Origin: Nanobdellota archaeon
GTDB taxonomy: Archaea; Nanobdellota; Nanobdellia; Pacearchaeales; GW2011-AR1
Length of the DNA: 10,681 bases
Assembly (NCBI GenBank): GCA_020056045.1
Contig: JAGVIM010000152.1
Coordinates: forward strand, 1-10,681
Direction of reading: 5' to 3'
The notes beneath the pieces are model-generated. The model did no database searches, had not been told where the DNA came from, and saw only the letters and a program-made list of their open reading frames with translations. The position numbers and the translations under genes were made by a program. Positions 1 to 6,011 of the stretch are shown here, one piece after another; position 1 is the first letter of the stretch, and each line of letters opens with the position of its first letter.

Positions 1-601
1 CTTCTTGTTCATACAAGTATTCTACCATTTTTTTAGCTCCTTTCCAACCCTCTTCATCATAGCAATACATTACTTTTTCAAGAACATTTTCTTTTCTAAA
101 TTCTTCTGAATATTTTTTTATTTCTGCATCTGCATCTTCTTCATATTTTTTACTAAGATCATCATCAACAGTTTGTTTTACATATTTTATAGTATCTTCT
201 GTTGCTTGATATACATGTCTTACTTCATGAACAACTAAGGGCAGTAATGCTGGTGCTGATAAGTACTCTAAATCTGTTTTATTAAAAAATATTACAATAT
301 CAAATCCTTGTTTTTTAGTTGCTTGAACAACATCCGAAAAGCTCCATACATCAGGATCATAGGGCATTGTATGCCTATCTAAAAGAAATCTTGATGCAAT
401 AATACTTACTCCCCAGTCTTTTGGGAATTCAAAAAATGATATTAAATTTTTAATGTTGTTTCTAAAATTAACACTATTTTTATTCCAGAAGTTTTTTCTA
501 TCATTCTTAATTTCAAGTCTTGCTTTTTTGACTTGTTTAAGATATTTACTATTAATTACTTCAATTATGTTTTCTTCTTTAATTTCAATAGCATTTTCCA
601 T
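1..601 (-). CDS. Partial HExxH zinc-metallopeptidase-like protein (C-terminus off window)
   Basis: The frame reads leftward from an ATG at 601 through 200 codons without a stop and runs off the left edge, so the C-terminus is missing. Residues 125-129 read HEVRH, inside the hydrophobic-flanked stretch LPLVVHEVRHVYQ. This is the HExxH zinc-binding motif of metallopeptidases, with both histidines and the catalytic glutamate present. About 25 residues later comes an acidic YEEDADAE segment (153-160), where gluzincin-type enzymes carry their third zinc ligand; E154 is the likeliest. No signal peptide or membrane segment is visible, so the protein is probably cytoplasmic. The N-terminal 50 residues are charged and helical-looking. 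The start is supported by a TATA-like box 24 bases upstream, consistent with a leaderless transcript. The substrate is unknown. It could also be a non-peptidase member of the zincin fold. I am confident of the gene, less so of the enzymatic role. Confidence 0.8.
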   Translation of the reverse strand, partial: MENAIEIKEENIIEVINSKYLKQVKKARLEIKNDRKNFWNKNSVNFRNNIKNLISFFEFPKDWGVSIIASRFLLDRHTMPYDPDVWSFSDVVQATKKQGFDIVIFFNKTDLEYLSAPALLPLVVHEVRHVYQATEDTIKYVKQTVDDDLSKKYEEDADAEIKKYSEEFRKENVLEKVMYCYDEEGWKGAKKMVEYLYEQE

Positions 602-617
602 TTTATTTTTAAGATTT

Positions 618-625
618 TATTTATA
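618..625 (-). promoter_or_regulatory. TATA box for the HExxH gene
   Basis: On the minus strand the sequence reads TATAAATA, ending about 17 bases and starting 24 bases before the ATG at 601. This places the predicted transcription start at or next to the start codon, as for leaderless archaeal genes. No Shine-Dalgarno-like sequence is present between them. Confidence 0.5.
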
Positions 626-846
626 GAAAATCAATGATATTAGATTTTAAATAAGTTGTGTATGATATATATTTTAGAATGATTTTGAGTTATTTAGTAT
701 TTTTAAGCCTTAAAAAGGTTAATTATCAGGTTATTGAGGTTGTAGTGGCTAAGTTATTTTTAGATTTTTAAAAGATTGGTTTATAAGGTTTTTGGCTATT
801 AAAGTTTTGATAAAAAATTATTTTGATTTTAAAGAACATTTAGATC

Positions 847-909
847 CAGAAAATTCTCATTGTAACCCTCTGTTATTTTAATTCAGAGATACACAATGAT
901 AATTTTCTG
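847..909. repeat. Long stem-loop 1 (21 base pairs)
   Basis: An inverted repeat built of three helices. The first is nine pairs (847-855 with 901-909). After one C/T mismatch come seven pairs (857-863 with 893-899). A symmetric 4x4 internal loop follows, then five pairs (868-872 with 884-888) closing an 11-base loop. In AT-rich sequence such an extended near-perfect stem is unlikely to be accidental. It can form in RNA from either strand. No box C/D or H/ACA layout is evident. Confidence 0.65.
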
Positions 910-911
910 TC

Positions 912-959
912 TGTCAAGAACTAAAACACGCTCCGGGTTTTAACCCAGAGTTCTTGACA
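912..959. repeat. Stem-loop 2 with TGTCAAGAACT arms
   Basis: The outer helix is 11 perfect pairs (912-922 with 949-959). Inside, GGGTT (935-939) pairs with AACCC (942-946). A 12-base 5' internal bulge against two bases separates the helices. An alternative pairing puts CTC (931-933) against GAG (948-950). The inner part is notably G+C-rich for this window. The hairpin begins two bases after hairpin 1, so the pair may form one folded RNA. Confidence 0.65.
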
Positions 960-1027
960 AATGCATAAACCAAAAAATAGTTGATAAAGTTAATTTTAAA
1001 TTATTAACGCCCAACGATTAGTTAATA

Positions 1028-1048
1028 TCAAGAACTGAAAATTCTTGA
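1028..1048. repeat. Stem-loop 3 repeating the arms of hairpin 2
   Basis: TCAAGAA (1028-1034) pairs with TTCTTGA (1042-1048) around a seven-base loop. The arms repeat those of hairpin 2: TCAAGAACT occurs at 914-922 and 1028-1036, and TTCTTGACA at 951-959 and 1042-1050. The hairpin lies about 20 bases beyond the stop of the synthase-like gene, so it would fall in that gene's 3' untranslated region. Confidence 0.5.
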
Positions 1049-1068
1049 CATCCTAAAAATTAACTTAA

Positions 1069-1623
1069 CTACGTTTTTTTCATACTTTTAGCAAATTCCT
1101 CTAGATAAGACCCAACTAAAACAGCATCTGCCCCTTTTTTTATATCTGCTATTGATTTTATATTACTTGCTTGACACAACCATCCTTTCCAAATTTTTCT
1201 AGCATCCTCAAAACTTTCTTTTTTCATCTCCCCGTTTTTTAAATCTCTAGAATTCCAAATCACTTTTGCATTTTTCGGAATTTCGTTTAATTGTTTCAAA
1301 CTCAATGGTTCAATTAAGCATTTATCTAAACAAACTCTTGGTATTCTTCCAACAACAAGAACATAGTCTGCCCCAGATTCAATCGCCTTTTTAATATCCT
1401 CATCTTTAGCATGAATTCCTTTAGCTAAAATGGGTTTATCTGTCAGTTTCCTTGCGTTTCTAACCAAATCAAAAGATCCATTCCATTTGGAGTCTGTATG
1501 AATAGAAATTATATCTCCTACTTCATTAGCTATCTTAAAAAGATCATTCCAATTTTGGTTACTCTTGAAGCCAAATGGAGAATCTGTTTTTACTTCTGCT
1601 ATAATTTGAATTCCTTGATACAT
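1069..1623 (-). CDS. Shortened indole-3-glycerol-phosphate-synthase-like TIM-barrel protein
   Basis: This 184-aa protein aligns by eye along the TrpC (indole-3-glycerol phosphate synthase) barrel. IIAEVKTDSP (7-16) holds the equivalents of catalytic E51 and K53 of the Sulfolobus enzyme (E10, K12). ILAKG carries K68 for K110, LIE carries E105 for E159, and WNSRDL carries N124 for N180. S153 matches S211, and GADAVLVGSYL forms the C-terminal phosphate-binding strand. Differences: the roughly 40-residue N-terminal extension with helix alpha-0 is missing, the strand-5 region is shortened, E210 is replaced by alanine, and D111 by glycine. An in-frame TAG sits directly before the ATG, so the start cannot be extended. 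The usual length is about 250 residues. No other trp gene is nearby. It may be a compact synthase, a relative with another substrate, or a decaying copy; the intact frame argues against decay. It lies 42 bases after the tRNA gene on the same strand and may share its transcript. Confidence 0.75.
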   Translation of the reverse strand: MYQGIQIIAEVKTDSPFGFKSNQNWNDLFKIANEVGDIISIHTDSKWNGSFDLVRNARKLTDKPILAKGIHAKDEDIKKAIESGADYVLVVGRIPRVCLDKCLIEPLSLKQLNEIPKNAKVIWNSRDLKNGEMKKESFEDARKIWKGWLCQASNIKSIADIKKGADAVLVGSYLEEFAKSMKKT

Positions 1624-1665
1624 CTAATAATCTAAATACTAGACTAAAAATATGTTTCGGTTGAA

Positions 1666-1791
1666 CGCCCTTACGAAGATTCGAACTCCGGTCTCAACCT
1701 TTTCGCGAGTTCGATTAGTTATTTTATGATTTTTTCATAATCAAACATCACTCACCGCAAGGTCGCATTCTATCCACTGAACTATAAGGGC
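1666..1791 (-). tRNA. tRNA-Arg(GCG) with a 37/38 intron
   Basis: The minus strand folds as a full cloverleaf. The acceptor stem GCCCTTA/TAAGGGC (1785-1791 with 1667-1673) is perfect. The D stem is GTTC/GAAT with loop AGTGGATA, and the anticodon stem is CGACC/GGTTG. The T arm is CGGAG-TTCGAAT-CTTCG. The anticodon is GCG, reading arginine codons CGC and CGU. After removal of a 54-base intron the tRNA is 72 bases long, including discriminator G73 (1666). CCA is not encoded. Exons are 1755-1791 and 1666-1700. Confidence 0.93.
1701..1754 (-). other. tRNA-Arg intron with bulge-helix-bulge splice motif
   Basis: The intron sits at the canonical position after base 37. A strict bulge-helix-bulge can be drawn. 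Exon bases TTGC (32-35) pair with intron GCGA to make the four-pair central helix. The 5' bulge is G36-G37 plus the first intron base T, and the 3' bulge is two intron A residues plus A38. Intron GAGT/ACTC closes the next helix. A TTATG/CATAA hairpin lies inside. The archaeal tRNA splicing endonuclease is the expected enzyme. The intron is too short to encode a homing enzyme. Confidence 0.88.
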
Positions 1792-1805
1792 TTGATTTAA
1801 TATTC

Positions 1806-1820
1806 TATAATAAATTTTAA
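1806..1820 (-). promoter_or_regulatory. Possible TATA region for tRNA-Arg
   Basis: On the minus strand TTAAAATTTATTATA lies 15-29 bases before the mature 5' end of the tRNA, a suitable place for a TATA box. A second candidate, AAATTTAAAC, lies about 42-50 bases upstream and would give a short leader. The AT-rich background makes the choice uncertain. Confidence 0.3.
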
Positions 1821-1860
1821 TGGGACTTCTAGTTTAAATTTGTTTAGTTGTTCGAAAAGA

Positions 1861-1868
1861 TTTAAATA
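1861..1868 (+). promoter_or_regulatory. TATA box of the 288-aa gene
   Basis: TTTAAATA begins exactly 29 bases before the ATG at 1890. The same octamer, with the same spacing and much of the flanking sequence, precedes the paralogue at 10569. This supports both the promoter and the start codon. No Shine-Dalgarno is seen, so the transcript is probably leaderless. Confidence 0.65.
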
Positions 1869-1889
1869 GTTATTTTCTTTATTTTATTA

Positions 1890-2756
1890 ATGAAAAAGGG
1901 TGTGAATAGAAGGATGAATAAGATTAACTCGCGTTCATGTTTTGCTATTAAGGCAAATAGATTGTTAAAATCTAAACGCTCGCAGGCTACAATATTTATT
2001 ATTATTGCAGTGCTTTTGGTAGGAACTGCGGCTATTGCTTTTTTTGTTATAAAAAATAATTCTTCAGATCTTTCTTCTGAATTTTCAACTGATCCTGATG
2101 TTCAAGCAAAATTTAATCAAGTTAAAACTAATATTGATGATTGTATGAAATTTACTTCTCAAGAAGCTCTTGATGTGATTGGTTTTCAAGGAGGATATTA
2201 TAAGAAACCACTTGAATATTATGATTTATCTTGGATTTTTATCCCTTATTATTATAAACAAGGAAAATTATTAATGCCTACAAATTCAGAAATACAAAAA
2301 CAATTAGGGTTATTTGTTGATGAAAATATCAAATATTGTTTCGATAGTTTAGATACAGGAGATTTTAAAATATTTTATTCAAGTTTTAAGACTAATGTTA
2401 AAATAAATGCTGAGGAAGTTGTTTTTAATATTGATGCTCCCATTGTTATTAAAAGACAGGATAAGAGTATTAAATTTGAATTAAGTGGTCAGCCAATTAC
2501 TCTTAATTCTAGATTAAAAGAAATGTTGGAAGTTGCTAAATTTATTACAGAAAATCACGGTGCTGATGAAACTGTTTGTTTGAGTTGTATTGAAAATATG
2601 GTTATAGAAAGAGATTTGTCAATAGATATGATTGATTGGCAAGATTCTTCAACTTTATTTGTAATTTCTACAAATAATACAGGGTCTAATCCTCCTGATT
2701 TTGAATTTTTAAATAAGTATAAACCTGTAGGTAATATTAATGATATTACTATCTAA
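1890..2756 (+). CDS. Membrane-anchored 'QATIFIIIA' family protein, function unknown
   Basis: The protein has 288 residues. A basic N-terminus (1-31) leads into one hydrophobic segment, about 34-54 (TIFIIIAVLLVGTAAIAFFV), and the remaining 230 residues should lie outside the membrane. RSQAT (30-34) fits the loose class III, pilin-like signal pattern, which would be cut before Q32. N-anchored proteins of this style, often beginning RGQ-TIFIIIA, recur in DPANN genomes as I recall them, and none has a known function to my knowledge. Other visible features are a GFQGGYY motif (98-104), IPYYY (118-122), cysteines C85 and C150, and a CLSC pair at 230-233. The outer domain looks mixed alpha/beta. The ATG at 1890 is chosen because promoter spacing and the opening MKKGV are shared with the copy at 10569. 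That copy lacks about 18 residues present here between NKI and QAT. The gene probably leads a cluster with the two large genes downstream. Confidence 0.88.
   Translation: MKKGVNRRMNKINSRSCFAIKANRLLKSKRSQATIFIIIAVLLVGTAAIAFFVIKNNSSDLSSEFSTDPDVQAKFNQVKTNIDDCMKFTSQEALDVIGFQGGYYKKPLEYYDLSWIFIPYYYKQGKLLMPTNSEIQKQLGLFVDENIKYCFDSLDTGDFKIFYSSFKTNVKINAEEVVFNIDAPIVIKRQDKSIKFELSGQPITLNSRLKEMLEVAKFITENHGADETVCLSCIENMVIERDLSIDMIDWQDSSTLFVISTNNTGSNPPDFEFLNKYKPVGNINDITI
1989..2056 (+). repeat. 68-base repeat, copy 1 (anchor-coding)
   Basis: These bases, coding for the transmembrane anchor, are identical to 10614-10681. Upstream similarity resumes at the start codon and promoter (1861-1920 resembles 10540-10600), interrupted by extra codons in this copy. 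The repeat may continue past the right window edge. Confidence 0.9.
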
Positions 2757-2762
2757 ATAATA

Positions 2763-2768
2763 TTTATA
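2763..2768 (+). promoter_or_regulatory. TATA-like box before the 1073-aa gene
   Basis: TTTATA (followed by AG) begins 26 bases before the ATG at 2789, in the 32-base gap after the preceding gene. There is no Shine-Dalgarno before this start, so the gene may have its own leaderless transcript in addition to read-through from upstream. Confidence 0.45.
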
Positions 2769-2788
2769 AGTTTTATTTTATATTTAAT

Positions 2789-5700
2789 ATGGTAATAATT
2801 CAAAATCGGCAAGGGTATAAGTTATTTCTTTTTTTATTAGTTATTATTTTAATTTTACCAATGATAATTGGAGCAGGAATTGATTGTAGTAAAGTATTTC
2901 AAAATAAAGCTGATGTTAATAAATCAGATTTAGTTTATTGCTATGGGAAGAATGTTGATGAATTTACTAAGTTACCTCAGGAAGTTCAAGAATCTTATCT
3001 TAGAAAAAATTCTGAACAATTTTTAAATGGACTTTCAGAATCTATGGATGAAAAGAAAGTTGGAAAAGATGAAGCAAAGAAAAATTTAGATAAACTTGTT
3101 GATTCTTGGACAAAAAAGAATGATAAGGGTAATTTGTTTAGTGATGATGTTAAGAATAAAATATGGAACTATTTTAGTAAAGCTGGAAAACAAAATGATT
3201 TTTTAAAATCTGTTGCAAATAAATTATTTTGGCAAAAGTATGATTCTGTTTCTAAGAGTGAGGGATGGAAAGATCCCAGTAAGGTTGGAATAGACAGTGT
3301 TAATTTAAATGATAAGGATGGAAAACTTATTTGGAAAGGAAATAAACTCGGTCTTGTGGATTCTAAGGGAGAATTTACGGGATGGGTTGATTTAGAGAAT
3401 TCTGCAAGATGGTTGGAGAAAATTGATTTTAAAGATGGGGAATTTAGTTTAGGATTTGATACAGGTCATGGTAAGAAAGATAGGTCTTTTTCACAGGGGA
3501 CTATTGGAAAAATGGGTGAATTAATTGGGTCTGATGGAAAAGAAATAGGGGCTAGAATGAATGAGGGATTAACTGGTATGGAATTTAAGGATAATAAATT
3601 TGTTTGTACTTATAAAATTGGTGAAAAAGAAAAAACTATTAGTATTGGTCCTAGTGATTTAGGTGAAGAGTTATTTACTAATCTTAAGGATTCAATTAAA
3701 AAAGGGGCTACAAATTTTGGTGCAGGTCAAGATGTTATTTCTAAAATAGATGATATTACTAAGGGTAAAATTGAAGAGGCGTTAAAAGAAGTTGGGCAGA
3801 TTGGTGTTGATTTTAGATCAGCTGATGCTTCTAGTCAATCAGCTTTTCCAACTAATAATAGGCTTAATGTTTTATGGGGTGAAGGGGATAATCAAATGAA
3901 GATAGGTTATGATGAAAAAGGAAATCCTGAGTTAAAAGCTTATAATGGGGCAATGGCAGTTACAACTACTCTCCAAGGTAATGTTAATCTTGCAGTTAAA
4001 CCTTGGAGTTTAAAAGATGATACAAATAATAATGCTCCTGAAGCAGGTGTTTTTAAATTTAATAAATATGGAGAATTAACTGCAGCACAAAATACTATTT
4101 TTTCTTTGTATAATAAGGATGGGAGTGAGTTTGGTACTACTTATTTATCTCGTGCAGAATTAATAGGAGTTAATATTCTTGAAAATAGTTTTGCTAATGC
4201 TTTGATAAGGGGTGATATGAAAGCTGTTGCAGAAGCTGTTTTAAAAGATACGGATATTGTTAAAAAAACTCTTTCAAGTACTGAAAATTTAGATGTAAAA
4301 GCAGAATTGTTAAATTATATAAGGGGGCAATTAAAAAGTCCTGAAACTTCTGTTGAATTAAAAAATAAATTAAATGATGTACTTGCTTCTGTTGAAAAAA
4401 ATTATGAAATTGGTGCTGGAAATTTAATGAGATATGCTATTGCTGGAAATGAAAAACTTACTGCGCCAGATCAAGCAACTGTTGATTCTGCTTCAAGAGA
4501 GGGGGTTGATCTTATTAGGGGGGGAGTTAGTCAGTTTCTTTCAGATACTGCTAATGTTGAATCTTTGTTAAAAGGTGAAAAAGGTGGTTTGAATAAATTT
4601 TTAAATGCTTATTTAGGAGATAAGCTTTCAGATTCTAGTATTTCTGGAATTCTTAGTAATGATATTACTGATGCTGTTAGGGATATTGCTTCTAAAGTAC
4701 CAGCTAGTGCAAGTTTACTTGCCAAAGTAAATGGGGATATTGATTTTGAAAAGTTAATAGAAGAATCAAAAACAAAATCAGAAAACCCTTCTCAATCATT
4801 AGGGGAGAATATTAATCAAAAGCTTAAGGAATCTGCACCTCAGCTTAGTGAAACTAATAGAAATGCTATTGTAAATGCGGTAACTAGTCTTGTTTCTGAA
4901 GCAGAAGCAAAAGTAACTCAGGAACGAGATGCATTTAGGGAAAGAATGAAAAAAGATATGGAAATAAATTCTCCTTATAAAAATCAAATTACAATTGATG
5001 AACAATTAAAAGAGGTTAGAGTTGAAAGTGATAAGATTGTTATTTATGATGCAAAAACTCAGCTTTCTTCTTTTACTGCAAAAAGTACAAAGACTGAAAA
5101 AAGTGATGTTGGATCTGTAATAAATTTATATAGCAATGGAAGGCCGGTTATGACTTTTGATGGAGATAAGACCTATTCTCCTGGATTAGTTCAGCAGGAA
5201 AATTATAATCCTATTGGTTTGATGATTAATGAAAAAACAGGAGAATCTTGGACTTTAATGGATTTTGGAGAGGGTTATAAAATTTATGATCCTAAAGAAG
5301 CTGTGGAAAAATTTGCTGGTTGGGGAACTGCAACTGTAACTAAAAATGGAATACCTATACTTGGTTCTGTTTCAATACCATTTTCAACTACCTATAATGT
5401 TATTAGGGGAAGTTTAACAGGAGATATTGGAGCAGATCCTAATGCTGCAATTTCTATCACATATAAGCCTGATACTGATTGGGGCCCTCTTCCTGGGAGA
5501 TTTTTTGTTGGAAGAATTGTAAATCGTTTTGCAAATAAAAAAGCAAATGAGGAAGCACAGAAAGAAGATTTTAAGTTATCCGAATTTACTGATAAATTAT
5601 CTTCTGAAATTGATGGTCAGTATCAACAAAAAATTGATAGATTTGGTGGTGAAGCAAATATGGTTAAATTACTTGAACAATCAAGAAATCAGTTGCAATT

Positions 5701-6010
5701 AGCTGATAAATTTAATGTAAATGTTCCAAACAGACTTGAACTTGAAGATAATCTTTATCTGGGTTCTAAGGTATTACAGGGAAAAGAAGCATTTAAGGCA
5801 GAATTTGATAAAGTGTTAGGGCCTATGTCACAACATTCTATTGAGTGGGGAAACAATTTTAAAATCACTAATACTGGAGTTTATGTTGGAGAAAATAAAG
5901 TTGTTGATGCTAGTAATGATCCTGGAATGCAAGTAGTACTTAGAACTCTTGTAAGACAAATATCTGGAAATCCTAGTAGACTTACTGAACATCAAACAAG
6001 GGTGAAATAA
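2789..6010 (+). CDS. Giant secreted protein (1073 aa), function unknown
   Basis: A Sec-type signal peptide is clear: N-terminal residues to about 10, a hydrophobic core at 11-28, then IGAG. No other membrane segment or C-terminal anchor is seen. Cleavage probably falls near residue 30. C33 and C51 could form a disulfide; C273 is the only other cysteine. Residues 60-165 look helical. Residues 170-290 are rich in short beta-strand and turn units such as DKDGK, WVDLEN and FKDGEFSLGF. Residues 350-450 are again beta-like with many asparagines. Residues 455-730 are mainly helical, with a likely coiled coil at 672-725. Residues 730-900 are beta-rich, and the C-terminus mixes helix and strand. I recognise no catalytic motif or named domain. 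The 170-226 stretch resembles residues 180-228 of the next protein, suggesting distant paralogy. The next gene starts one base after this stop, so the two are surely co-expressed. An envelope, adhesion or cell-contact role is only an inference from size and export. Confidence 0.9.
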   Translation: MVIIQNRQGYKLFLFLLVIILILPMIIGAGIDCSKVFQNKADVNKSDLVYCYGKNVDEFTKLPQEVQESYLRKNSEQFLNGLSESMDEKKVGKDEAKKNLDKLVDSWTKKNDKGNLFSDDVKNKIWNYFSKAGKQNDFLKSVANKLFWQKYDSVSKSEGWKDPSKVGIDSVNLNDKDGKLIWKGNKLGLVDSKGEFTGWVDLENSARWLEKIDFKDGEFSLGFDTGHGKKDRSFSQGTIGKMGELIGSDGKEIGARMNEGLTGMEFKDNKFVCTYKIGEKEKTISIGPSDLGEELFTNLKDSIKKGATNFGAGQDVISKIDDITKGKIEEALKEVGQIGVDFRSADASSQSAFPTNNRLNVLWGEGDNQMKIGYDEKGNPELKAYNGAMAVTTTLQGNVNLAVKPWSLKDDTNNNAPEAGVFKFNKYGELTAAQNTIFSLYNKDGSEFGTTYLSRAELIGVNILENSFANALIRGDMKAVAEAVLKDTDIVKKTLSSTENLDVKAELLNYIRGQLKSPETSVELKNKLNDVLASVEKNYEIGAGNLMRYAIAGNEKLTAPDQATVDSASREGVDLIRGGVSQFLSDTANVESLLKGEKGGLNKFLNAYLGDKLSDSSISGILSNDITDAVRDIASKVPASASLLAKVNGDIDFEKLIEESKTKSENPSQSLGENINQKLKESAPQLSETNRNAIVNAVTSLVSEAEAKVTQERDAFRERMKKDMEINSPYKNQITIDEQLKEVRVESDKIVIYDAKTQLSSFTAKSTKTEKSDVGSVINLYSNGRPVMTFDGDKTYSPGLVQQENYNPIGLMINEKTGESWTLMDFGEGYKIYDPKEAVEKFAGWGTATVTKNGIPILGSVSIPFSTTYNVIRGSLTGDIGADPNAAISITYKPDTDWGPLPGRFFVGRIVNRFANKKANEEAQKEDFKLSEFTDKLSSEIDGQYQQKIDRFGGEANMVKLLEQSRNQLQLADKFNVNVPNRLELEDNLYLGSKVLQGKEAFKAEFDKVLGPMSQHSIEWGNNFKITNTGVYVGENKVVDASNDPGMQVVLRTLVRQISGNPSRLTEHQTRVK
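6000..6005 (+). promoter_or_regulatory. Shine-Dalgarno for the 880-aa gene
   Basis: GGGTGA overlaps the end of the upstream gene and lies six bases before the ATG at 6012. It matches the 3' end of archaeal 16S rRNA. It fixes this start and indicates coupled translation within an operon, unlike the leaderless first gene. Confidence 0.7.
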
Positions 6011-6011
6011 A

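Larger units (their letters stand above)
602..1068. other. Gene-free region with three hairpins
   Basis: This 467-base stretch has no convincing reading frame. Its left half is AT-rich plus-strand sequence with a short inverted repeat (TTTTTAAG/CTTAAAAA, 700-716) and a TATA-like TTTATAAG at 780-787. Its right half holds three separate hairpins, listed individually. It lies between the 3' end of the synthase-like gene and the 5' end of the HExxH gene, both on the minus strand. It could therefore be a long 3' untranslated region, a non-coding RNA gene on either strand, or the remnant of a small repeat element. Confidence 0.6.

Noticed and set aside
700..716. Short inverted repeat TTTTTAAG/CTTAAAAA as a terminator
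   Set aside because: Eight AT-rich pairs around a single base are frequent by chance here. There is no gene ending nearby on the plus strand to terminate.
847..1050. Box C/D or H/ACA guide RNA in the hairpin cluster
   Set aside because: Only near-matches to a C box (ATGATAA) and isolated CTGA are seen, without paired C/D and C'/D' spacing. No ACA lies at the right distance from a pocket-bearing hairpin.
847..1050. CRISPR array
   Set aside because: Repeated elements are short inverted arms occurring twice, with no regular direct repeats and spacers.
2876..2890. Lipobox at C33 of the 1073-aa protein
   Set aside because: The residues before the cysteine are G-I-D, which do not fit the small or hydrophobic residues required at -3 to -1; aspartate at -1 is not accepted.
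4799..5005. Open reading frame on the minus strand inside the 1073-aa gene
   Set aside because: It is antisense to a well-supported long gene, has a low-complexity Phe/Ile/Ser composition typical of reverse frames of AT-rich coding DNA, and has no promoter or ribosome-binding site.
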